Below are positions 45,169-53,125 of a DNA stretch of 64,000 bases, in pieces. Location of the stretch: NCBI RefSeq assembly GCF_000317795.1, contig NC_019791.1, positions 744,001 through 808,000 of the forward strand, read 5' to 3'. The notes under the pieces were generated by a model that saw only the letters and a list, made by a program, of their open reading frames with translations, ran no database searches and was not told where the DNA came from. Positions within the stretch are counted from its first letter, which is position 1, and the number at the start of each line of letters is the position of its first letter. The position numbers and the translations under genes are program-made. This DNA comes from Caldisphaera lagunensis DSM 15908 (lineage in GTDB: Archaea; Thermoproteota; Thermoprotei_A; Sulfolobales; Acidilobaceae).

Positions 45169-45572
45169 TTGTTGTAACTATCAACATTAACTAAAGGTAT
45201 ATATCTGGGTTGGCATTTTCCTTCTTTTTCTAAGTTCTTTTGTAGTTCAGCAATTTTTTCTGATGGACCCGAAACAAAAAGCAATTCTATACAAATATTA
45301 TTTTCATGTGTGTGGATATAGGTTTTTGCTACATCCTGAAATCTATCAATGGCTTCTTTTGCTGCTGTTTCATCTTTGCAAGAAATTATCATAACACCAA
45401 TACAATTATGGGGAGTTAAGTAATGCTTATAATCATTGATAAATGTCTTAACTGCTTGTTCAACAAGATCGCTTCTGTTTGTGTCCAATTGTTTTGATAA
45501 TTTATTTAAATTATCATATAGATCATCAGGTATGCTTATACCAAATCTCTTCTTGGACAATATTCTCATCAC
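45165..45572 (-). CDS. NikR-like ribbon-helix-helix metal regulator
   Basis: The 135-residue protein has an N-terminal CopG-type RHH domain (RFGISIPDDLYDNLNKLSKQL) and a C-terminal ACT-like NikR domain. Metal ligands H87 and H89 (YIHTHENNICIEL) are present, but the spacing to the cysteine is one residue shorter than HxH-x5-C of E. coli NikR (C94), and the position of the fourth ligand (His76 in E. coli) appears to be D76. It may bind nickel differently or another metal. It lies 22 bp after a DtxR-type gene on the same strand. Confidence 0.82.
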   Translation of the reverse strand: MMRILSKKRFGISIPDDLYDNLNKLSKQLDTNRSDLVEQAVKTFINDYKHYLTPHNCIGVMIISCKDETAAKEAIDRFQDVAKTYIHTHENNICIELLFVSGPSEKIAELQKNLEKEGKCQPRYIPLVNVDSYNK

Positions 45573-45594
45573 TTTAAGCTATGTTAATTAAAAA

Positions 45595-45999
45595 TTAAAA
45601 ATTTTTATCAGATACACATTTATTAACAAACTCTTTTAGTTTCTTTACTGCATTATCGCTTATTTTATGTTCCAATATACATGCTATATCTTCGCTTTCT
45701 TTTTCATCAACTCCTATCCTAATTAGCAAATTTTTGATCTCATTTTCCTTTTCTACTATTGAAGAGGCCAATTCATTACCTTTGTTTGTTAATCTAACAC
45801 CTTTATAAGGAAAATAATATATGTAACCATCTTTGGCTAATTTTTGCATTGCTTCCGTTACGCTTGCCTGAGTAGTTCCTAAACTTTTAGCAATATTTCC
45901 AAATCTGATCCAATTATTATTTCCTCCTTCTTTAAGGATTGTCGTCAAATATTCTTCTAAACTTATAGAGATCCCCCTTCTTTTTATATGAACAGACAC
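45595..45999 (-). CDS. DtxR/MntR-family metal-dependent regulator
   Basis: The 134-residue protein has a winged helix, SLEEYLTTILKEGGNNNWIRF, AKSLGTTQASVTEAMQKLAKDGYI, followed by the DtxR dimerisation region with metal ligand candidates in ENEIKNLLIRIGVDEKESEDIACILEHKIS (C106, E109, H110). No SH3-like third domain. It likely represses iron or manganese transport genes. It precedes the NikR-like gene, an apparent two-regulator operon. Confidence 0.85.
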   Translation of the reverse strand: MSVHIKRRGISISLEEYLTTILKEGGNNNWIRFGNIAKSLGTTQASVTEAMQKLAKDGYIYYFPYKGVRLTNKGNELASSIVEKENEIKNLLIRIGVDEKESEDIACILEHKISDNAVKKLKEFVNKCVSDKNF

Positions 46000-46041
46000 G
46001 TTTTCCCCCAGTTTTAAAAAAGAAGTTAAACCTTATGATTT

Positions 46042-47394
46042 TTACTTTGTGTAGTCTATTAATGGATCTTTAATCAAGCCTCTTTGATATACTGTTTCTA
46101 GCTTCTTCCTTGATAATGAAATCATATATGTAGCATTATCTAATTCTTCCTTATATGTTGTTGTTTTTCTAGCAACCCCTTCTTCAACTGCCTTTACAGC
46201 AACTGCAGCAGCAACCCTAGGATATACTTCCCATTCTTCCATTGTTGGAACAATGTAATTTTCACTTAAGCCCTTTTCTTCAGCAAATTTAGCAATTTCA
46301 TATGCAGCAGTTATAGCCATTGTATCGCTAATTGTTTTTGCCCTCACATCTAAAACTCCCCTAAAGATAGCTGGAAAAACCAACGAATTATTTATCTGAT
46401 TTGGAAAATCACTTCTCCCAGTAGCTACAATCTTTGCCCCAGCCTTTTTTGCATCTTGTGGCCATATTTCTGGTACAGGATTTGCTAATGCAAATACAAT
46501 TGCATCCTTATTCATTTTAGAAACCCATTCCTTCTTTAACGTATCTGGCCCAGGTGTACTTGCTGCAATAACAACATCTGCATTTTCAAATGCTTTATCA
46601 ATTGTTGAATTTGGTGGTAATCCCCCACCCTTTGTTTCTATTGCTATATCATATTGCCATTTATTACTTATCATCAATTTATCTATATTGGGCATCTCTG
46701 GATGCAAGATACCATTTTTCTCTACTACTACTATATTTTCTAGATCTGATTTAATGCCCTTTAATAGCCTATAGAAAGCAGTATTTGCAGCCCCAGCTCC
46801 CACTATTACTATTCTAACATCTTTAATTGATTTCTTAACGACTTTTAATGCATTAATGAGACCTGCTAAGATTATTGTTGCTGTTCCTTGTTGATCATCA
46901 TGCCATACAGGTATTTTTAGCCTTTTTCTTGCCTCATCTAATATATAAAAACACTTAGGACTCTCAATATCTTCAAGGTTTATACCACCATAACTTGGCT
47001 CAATATCTTCCAAAAGTTGCAAGAATCTATTGGGATCTCTTGCTCTATGTACTAATGGAACTGCATCAACTCCACCTAAATACTTATAAATTAATGCCTT
47101 CCCTTCCATAACAGGATAAGCTCCTTCAGGCCCAATATTACCCAAACCCAAAACTCTTGTCCCATCACTTACAACAGCTATTGTATTCCATCTAGATGTT
47201 AATTCAAATGATAAATCAGGGTTTTTACTAGATAATCGTGATGCTTCTGCAACACCAGGTGTGTACCAAATAGCGAAATCTTTAAGCCTTCTAACAGGAA
47301 CCTTAGGTATTATTTCTATCTTACCTCCATAATATCTATGTAATTCAACGCTTAACTTATACCATTCTGCAGTTGCAGATTCTCCTTCAGACAC
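46042..47394 (-). CDS. malic enzyme (NAD(P)-dependent, decarboxylating)
   Basis: The 450-residue enzyme has KIEIIPKVPV, YTPGVAEASR (malic enzyme N-domain), VVSDGTRVLGLGNIGPEGAYPVMEGKA, HDDQQGTATI and the Rossmann GAGAANTAFYRLL. It converts malate to pyruvate and CO2. It fits with acetate use because it makes pyruvate and NAD(P)H from TCA intermediates. It lies within the minus-strand block of regulators and acetate genes. Confidence 0.92.
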   Translation of the reverse strand: MSEGESATAEWYKLSVELHRYYGGKIEIIPKVPVRRLKDFAIWYTPGVAEASRLSSKNPDLSFELTSRWNTIAVVSDGTRVLGLGNIGPEGAYPVMEGKALIYKYLGGVDAVPLVHRARDPNRFLQLLEDIEPSYGGINLEDIESPKCFYILDEARKRLKIPVWHDDQQGTATIILAGLINALKVVKKSIKDVRIVIVGAGAANTAFYRLLKGIKSDLENIVVVEKNGILHPEMPNIDKLMISNKWQYDIAIETKGGGLPPNSTIDKAFENADVVIAASTPGPDTLKKEWVSKMNKDAIVFALANPVPEIWPQDAKKAGAKIVATGRSDFPNQINNSLVFPAIFRGVLDVRAKTISDTMAITAAYEIAKFAEEKGLSENYIVPTMEEWEVYPRVAAAVAVKAVEEGVARKTTTYKEELDNATYMISLSRKKLETVYQRGLIKDPLIDYTK

Positions 47395-47503
47395 TAGATT
47401 AACACCCTAATATATTAAATGAAAATTAAACGTAAAAAATTTATTTCTTATCATTTAATTTTATAAAAAATTAAAAAAATGATTAATTAAAATTAAAAAA
47501 TGA

Positions 47504-48055
47504 TTATTCAGGGACAACAACTTTTCCTTTTACTGTATTAATGACTATAGCCATAGATAAATATACTGCTGATATACCAGTTATCAATCCTATCCAACCG
47601 GCTGCTTTCAATATCATTGAACTAGTTGAAAAATCAGCAGCGGATAGTATAAAGAATGTGATAAATAATAAGGTTAATACAATACTTAAAACTCTTGCTT
47701 TAGCTAATATAGCTCCAACATCCATATATAGCGTAAAAATACCCCATAATAGCATCCATAATCCTAATTCAGAAGAACTGACATGTAAGCCCAGAATTAA
47801 TGCTAATGCTAAACCAATCCAAAATAGGCCGTATCCGCTAAAAGCTGTCCCGCCAAATGTATCGTTTCTCCTAAAAGATATCCATCCTGCAAAAACTTGA
47901 GCTAGTCCTCCCCATGAAACTGCATAGCCTATTGTCAATCCAGTTGTTGGTATTATACCAGCATTGGCTAAACTTAATGCAATAGTAGTAAGACCAAAAC
48001 CTACTAAACCTAAAGCCGCCGGATTCCCCCAAACTTCCTCTTTACTCATATTCAT
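47504..48055 (-). CDS. GPR1/FUN34/YaaH-family acetate permease (SatP-like)
   Basis: The 183-residue protein has six predicted spans and the family motif NPAALGLVGFGLTT near residues 11-24 (NPAPLGL in the family), with FAGWISFRRNDTFGGTAFSGYGLFW as the second conserved region. It imports acetate or succinate with protons. It lies 45 bp downstream of the acetyl-CoA synthetase gene on the same strand, which makes an acetate-uptake and activation operon likely. Confidence 0.88.
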   Translation of the reverse strand: MNMSKEEVWGNPAALGLVGFGLTTIALSLANAGIIPTTGLTIGYAVSWGGLAQVFAGWISFRRNDTFGGTAFSGYGLFWIGLALALILGLHVSSSELGLWMLLWGIFTLYMDVGAILAKARVLSIVLTLLFITFFILSAADFSTSSMILKAAGWIGLITGISAVYLSMAIVINTVKGKVVVPE

Positions 48056-48100
48056 CCCACCTCATAATTTTTACAAAATAAAAAATTTCAAAATAAAAAA

Positions 48101-50074
48101 TTACTTCATACTAAGCTTAAACTCATCCCATGCTCTTTTGAGCTCATCGACAGACGTGGGATCTTCTAATGTTGAAACATCTCCAACAGGTCCATTAGTT
48201 AGTATTGCCTTAAGAACTCTTCTCATAATTTTACCGCTTCTTGTCTTTGGCAATTTCTTTACGAATATTATAGCTTGAGGCGTTGCTATAGGGCCTATTG
48301 TTTTTCTTATCACATCAATTAATTCATTTTTAAGATCATCTTTTGGATCTACTCCTGTTTTTAATACAACAGCTGCTATAGGTACTTCTCCCTTAATTGG
48401 ATCTGGCACACCAATTACTGCTGCTTCTGCTACTGCAGGGTGTTTAAGTAATGCATCTTCCATTTCGATGGTTCCTATTCTATGGCCTGCTACTTTTAAT
48501 ACTTCATCCGCTCTGCCCAATAGCCAGAAATATCCCTCTTCATCTTTTACTGCATAATCACCAGCATAAAATAGACCTTGATATTTGCTGAAATATGTTT
48601 TAACATACCTTTCCGGATCTCCCCAAATTCCTAAAGGCATACCCGGCCATGGTTTCTTAATTACTAAATATCCTTTAACTCCAGGAGGAGTTGGATTTCC
48701 ATTGTCATCTAGCACATCTGGCAAAATCCCTGGTAATGGATACGTTGCTGAACCAGGCTTTAATGGAACAAGTCCTAGATGTGGCGAAGGGGCTATCATA
48801 GATGCTGAAGTTTCAGTCATCCACCATGTATCTACAATTGGGCATTTTCCTTTTCCTATAACATTAAAGTACCAATCCCAAACATCTGGATTTATAGGTT
48901 CACCAACTGTACCTAGTATTCTTAATGATGATAGATCATGCTTTTTAACCCAATCATCACCATATTGCCTTAGCAATCTTAAAGATGTAGGAGAGGTATA
49001 AAGAATTGTTACTTTATATTTTTCAACAATGCTCCATGGTCTATCAGGAGCTGGATATACTGGAGCACCTTCATACATGACTTCAGTTGCTCCGTGCATT
49101 AAAGGTCCATATACAATATATGTATGTCCTGTTATCCATCCCACATCTGCAAAGGTCCAATGAACATCTTCAGGTCTTATATCCCAGTTCCACTTAAACG
49201 CATGATATACATAAGTCATATATCCTCCAACAGAATGCATTATACCTTTTGGTTTTCCAGTTGTACCGCTTGTATACAAAATAAATAGGATATCATCGCT
49301 TTTCCTTGCAACTGGTTTAACATATGTATTATCTGGATATTTGTTTACCAATTCGTGATACCAATAATCTCTCCCTTCAGTAAACGGTATTTCGCTTCCT
49401 AACCTCTTAACAACAATAACTTTTTCAACATTAACTCCTTGATTTTTAGCCAACATAATTGCTTGTTCTACATTTTTCTTTAATTCTATAGGTTTCCCAT
49501 TTCTTGGATACGAATCAGCCGTTATCAAAACCTTGGACTTTGCATCAACTATTCTTGTTGCTAGAGCTTCTGGGCTAAATCCTGAAAATACTACGCTATG
49601 CATAGCCCCTATCCTTGTTATTGATAACATAGATATCGGTAGTTCTGGGATCATTGGTAAATAAACTGTTACTACATCATTTTCCTTTACTCCTAAATCA
49701 ATTAGTGCCTTGGAAAATTTGTTAACTTCCTTATATAAATCTCTATAAGTAATGACCCTAGCAGTTCCATCTTCTCCTTCCCAATAATATGCGACCTTAT
49801 TAAAAGTTACAGTATTTTGCCATCTATCTAATGCATTAAGATTTATATTAGTTTGACCTCCAACGAACCAACGATAAAATGGTGGGTTAGAAGAATCTAA
49901 TACCTTATCCCATGTTTTATACCATATAAGTTCTCTAGCTTTCTGGTCCCAAAATTCTTCAATATTATCAACACTTTTTCTCCAATAATCTATATAAGCA
50001 TTATGATAAGGAAATCTCTTATCCTTATAAGGAAGATTCTCAATCTCGCTCAAAAGACCCGCCTCAGTATACAT
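48101..50074 (-). CDS. acs: acetyl-CoA synthetase (AMP-forming)
   Basis: The 657-residue enzyme has canonical motifs: P-loop ILYTSGTTGKPKG (about 268-280), DTWWMTETSAS (about 415-425), YAGDYAVKDEEGY, WLLGRADEVLKVAGHRIGT and the catalytic lysine K615 in RSGKIMRR. It activates acetate through acetyl-AMP. It is followed by the SatP-like acetate permease. A deviant paralogue lies at 1899. Confidence 0.92.
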   Translation of the reverse strand: MYTEAGLLSEIENLPYKDKRFPYHNAYIDYWRKSVDNIEEFWDQKARELIWYKTWDKVLDSSNPPFYRWFVGGQTNINLNALDRWQNTVTFNKVAYYWEGEDGTARVITYRDLYKEVNKFSKALIDLGVKENDVVTVYLPMIPELPISMLSITRIGAMHSVVFSGFSPEALATRIVDAKSKVLITADSYPRNGKPIELKKNVEQAIMLAKNQGVNVEKVIVVKRLGSEIPFTEGRDYWYHELVNKYPDNTYVKPVARKSDDILFILYTSGTTGKPKGIMHSVGGYMTYVYHAFKWNWDIRPEDVHWTFADVGWITGHTYIVYGPLMHGATEVMYEGAPVYPAPDRPWSIVEKYKVTILYTSPTSLRLLRQYGDDWVKKHDLSSLRILGTVGEPINPDVWDWYFNVIGKGKCPIVDTWWMTETSASMIAPSPHLGLVPLKPGSATYPLPGILPDVLDDNGNPTPPGVKGYLVIKKPWPGMPLGIWGDPERYVKTYFSKYQGLFYAGDYAVKDEEGYFWLLGRADEVLKVAGHRIGTIEMEDALLKHPAVAEAAVIGVPDPIKGEVPIAAVVLKTGVDPKDDLKNELIDVIRKTIGPIATPQAIIFVKKLPKTRSGKIMRRVLKAILTNGPVGDVSTLEDPTSVDELKRAWDEFKLSMK

Positions 50075-50336
50075 TAACTTACACTTAATAGTATATTAAT
50101 TTTTCTATGTTAAAAATATATATTGGTGTTCAAAATATCTAATATTTATTAGATAAATTAAAAATATAAAGATATTAACACTTAGAAAAATTTTTGTGAT
50201 TTTAAATTAGTGGGATATTTAATGGAATTATTTTTATATGAAACAAAAATAAGTAAGCATCAAAATTTTTTATTTAATTAAAGAAGCGGAAATAATCTAA
50301 AATAAGTTTTTGCATCAATATTTATAATAAAATCAT

Positions 50337-51347
50337 TCATGGATTAATAAGGTCATAATTTTGAGAAAGACACTCTATATCAAATATAGATTCAGCATTT
50401 TCATGCGCAAACTTTTCAAGATCCCTTTTAGATATACCACTACTTAAGAGAGTTAAGAATACATCTTCCATATAATTTCTAGGATTGGCATTGCTAACTG
50501 CAGGATAATCAGATCCATACATAATCCTATCTCTTGGAAACATCTTCATTACGATAGGTATTAGTTGCACTGGTAATGCTGAAGTATCAATATAGACGTT
50601 AGGATATTTTTTAACCAATTCTAATGTTTCATCAATAAATACTCCAGGAGCTATAGCGCTATACCCTCCTGCGTGAGCAATTATTATTTTAGCATCTTTA
50701 TATTTATTTAGAATACGATCAAGTTTGCTGGGATCTCCATATTTACAGAATTTTGGTAGTTCCCATATGCCTGGGTCACAACCTCCATGTATTGTAACCG
50801 GTAAACCTTTTTCATTAGCAACCTCTATTGTTGCTTCTACAGATGGATCGTCTAGATGTTTAAAAAACAGGGTAGATATTATTTTAAATCCCTTAAATCC
50901 CTCATTTAATGACCTTTCTAATATTGTTGATAGTACGTCAGGCTCTAATGATAAATTTGCTGGAAACAATACGGTAAAATTTGAAAGGGCAGATATTTCT
51001 TGATGCTTAATAAAATGGCAAAAACTTTCAGAAATCTGATGGGCCATTATAAATAGATTTTCTGGTGTTAAAAAATCCTTAACTTCTTCAGCAAATTTTT
51101 CAATAAGATATTTGGTTCTTTCATATTCTGTTAAAATGTCATCATAAGATACCTTTAATAACAAGTCTTTAAAGGGGGGAATACCTAAGATTACCGCTCC
51201 GCCTATTCCAGAATCTATTAATTTTCTAAGGTATTCATTTACATCCTTTGCATTTTTCATTACAGGGCTGTGTACGTGGGCATCTATTATGCAGGATACT
51301 GGTATGTCAGCTTTCAAGTATACTACCCAAATTTTATTCTTCACCAA
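50337..51347 (-). CDS. amidohydrolase-2 family metal hydrolase
   Basis: The 336-residue TIM-barrel protein has an HxH at IIDAHVHSPV (about 20-29), GFKGFKIIS, VTIHGGCDPG (about 185), IIIAHAGGYS (about 227), NVYIDTSALP and MYGSDYPAVSN (about 286-296), the PF04909 pattern (amidohydrolase 2). Many members are decarboxylases or lactonases; the substrate cannot be read. The true start may be the TTG at 51317 directly before the barrel. Confidence 0.8.
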   Translation of the reverse strand: MVKNKIWVVYLKADIPVSCIIDAHVHSPVMKNAKDVNEYLRKLIDSGIGGAVILGIPPFKDLLLKVSYDDILTEYERTKYLIEKFAEEVKDFLTPENLFIMAHQISESFCHFIKHQEISALSNFTVLFPANLSLEPDVLSTILERSLNEGFKGFKIISTLFFKHLDDPSVEATIEVANEKGLPVTIHGGCDPGIWELPKFCKYGDPSKLDRILNKYKDAKIIIAHAGGYSAIAPGVFIDETLELVKKYPNVYIDTSALPVQLIPIVMKMFPRDRIMYGSDYPAVSNANPRNYMEDVFLTLLSSGISKRDLEKFAHENAESIFDIECLSQNYDLINP

Positions 51348-51515
51348 ACATTTTAAGTTTAACGTGGTAATTAAAAAATATAGGAAGTTTTTATTATGAA
51401 AATTTTATATAATCCAATACTATGTATACTATGTAAATGTTGAATTTGTATTAATAATTTAGTTAAACGAGTTAAAAGGGATTGCAATAGACATTAAAAG
51501 TGAGCGGTGGCATAG

Positions 51516-52659
51516 GTGGAAGAAAAAATACCAGGAAAACAATTAAACAGGAAAATAATGTTAAAATTAATGAATGCTATTCAAGAAAATAAGCCACCTT
51601 ATAGTTTAACTAGGCTAGCTGATTATATGGATGTTCCCGATTCAACTTTAGAACCTTATTTTAGGTTATTAAGGGATAACAAATTTGCAACAGTAGTATT
51701 AGATTTTTCAAGAAAAATTTTTAGAATTAAAATTAACATTTGCTATTGTAAAAGGAAAGTGGTTAGATTCGTCGCCGCTCAAAGATTATTGGCTAGTGGG
51801 AAGATTTCATACATCTATAGGAACAATATTAAATTATTATTTTCCAATTAATGAAAAAGAAGCCATTGAAAAATTAAACGAAATAGCAAATGGTAGTGTT
51901 TACCAATTTGATGATATGTATATTTCAAGACCAAATTGGCTATATTATTATGATTCTCAAAATGATAAATTGTATGATATAAACACAATATATAAAATGT
52001 TAGATAGTCACCCACCAATCAATATCGATATTCCAGATCCAGGTAGAAGGCCTGATGCATTAGATGTTTTAATATTGTCTGCATTAGGTGCAAATGCTAT
52101 AGATAATTATAGATTGCTTATAGAGGCATTTAAGGGGCCTAGTCCAATAAAAAAGTTTAAACCGTATTCATCGTTTAGATTTCATTTAAAGCATGCAAAT
52201 TTATATTCAAGAGGTGGTGCATTTTTACCAAAGATTGGATTAAATTCATTTAATCTAAGATTAGATGAACCAATGCCTTTCACTTCAGGATACGTTTTAT
52301 TAAAGGGTTCTAGTAAAAATATAAGAAGCCTCTTTAAGAGATTATTGGCTTTTCCTTTTGTTGGTCAAATTTTTTTAGGTAGTAATTCAATATATTTTAA
52401 CTATGTAATTCATACAAATTATTTTGATACAACTATCGTTAATGAATATAGACAATATGATTGGGATGAAATTATACAATTTAATCTCTTAGGGCGGGAT
52501 ATAAAAGAGAGATATTTATTGCCATTTAGAGAATATGATCCTATATTAAAGCAATGGATACCTAATAGTAATTTAGATGAAATTGTTAGAAAGAAAGCCA
52601 AACTATCAGATTTTGAAAAATGGTATAATGAACATTATTTAAATGAAAAAAAGACCTAA
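51516..52659 (+). pseudogene. frameshifted HTH regulator (two overlapping frames)
   Basis: The first frame, 51516-51851, encodes a winged-helix N-terminus (SLTRLADYMDVPDSTLEPYFRLLRD) then loses homologous sense. The second, open from 51703 and ending at 52659, starts without a ribosome site and continues as a globular protein (KLTFAIVKGKWLDSS, YWLVGRFHTSIGTIL, DIPDPGRRPDALDVLILSAL), with a further HTH-like part. Skipping one base in the AAAAATTTTT run at about 51713-51722 joins them into one protein of about 380 residues. It may be a pseudogene, sequencing error or +1 slippage. The start is GTG with GCGGTGG upstream. Confidence 0.65.
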
Positions 52660-52671
52660 ATTTTCTCAATG

Positions 52672-52842
52672 TTATACGAATATGTCGTCATCTCCAGTTA
52701 CTGGATTGATTGCTTGTAAATGTGCCTGTGTTGTTGCTGGGTGCCCTAGATGAAGGCCCAATACCAGGCTTATTATAGCAATTATAGCAGGCATAACTGA
52801 TAAAATTTTCATACCATACCTCTTAAATCCTCTTATACTCAT
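52672..52842 (-). CDS. small single-span membrane protein, 56 residues
   Basis: The frame begins with ATG at 52842, preceded by GTGGTGAGAAAGT, a good ribosome site. The product has a basic N-terminus (MSIRGFKRYG), one membrane span (about residues 13-32) and an exterior tail HPATTQA...VTGDDDIF. Basic head and acidic tail give the right charge bias for an N-in single-span protein. It converges with the frameshifted regulator. Function unknown; it is below usual gene-caller length cut-offs. Confidence 0.6.
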   Translation of the reverse strand: MSIRGFKRYGMKILSVMPAIIAIISLVLGLHLGHPATTQAHLQAINPVTGDDDIFV

Positions 52843-53125
52843 ACTTTCTCACCACATCCTAGTAATATACGAGTTCTTCATGAACTATTATTCTTTATTT
52901 CGGATATTTTTGAGAGTATTACGGAGAAAGATTTATATAATGTAATACTTTTTTGTTTTATTTGTAAAATTATTAGAGTCTTATTAAAAGTAGGAATATT
53001 GAAAATAACATTAAATGTAATTACACCTCATATGCTTTAAAATATCCTCATGTTTTTCCATTATGAACTTTTCATGTAGTATTTATGCATTAATTATCTA
53101 TAGGTAACATGTCTGGTGAATACTA

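Noticed and set aside
47541-48278. two plus-strand frames opposite the permease and acs
   Set aside because: Antisense shadows of well-identified genes with no independent support.
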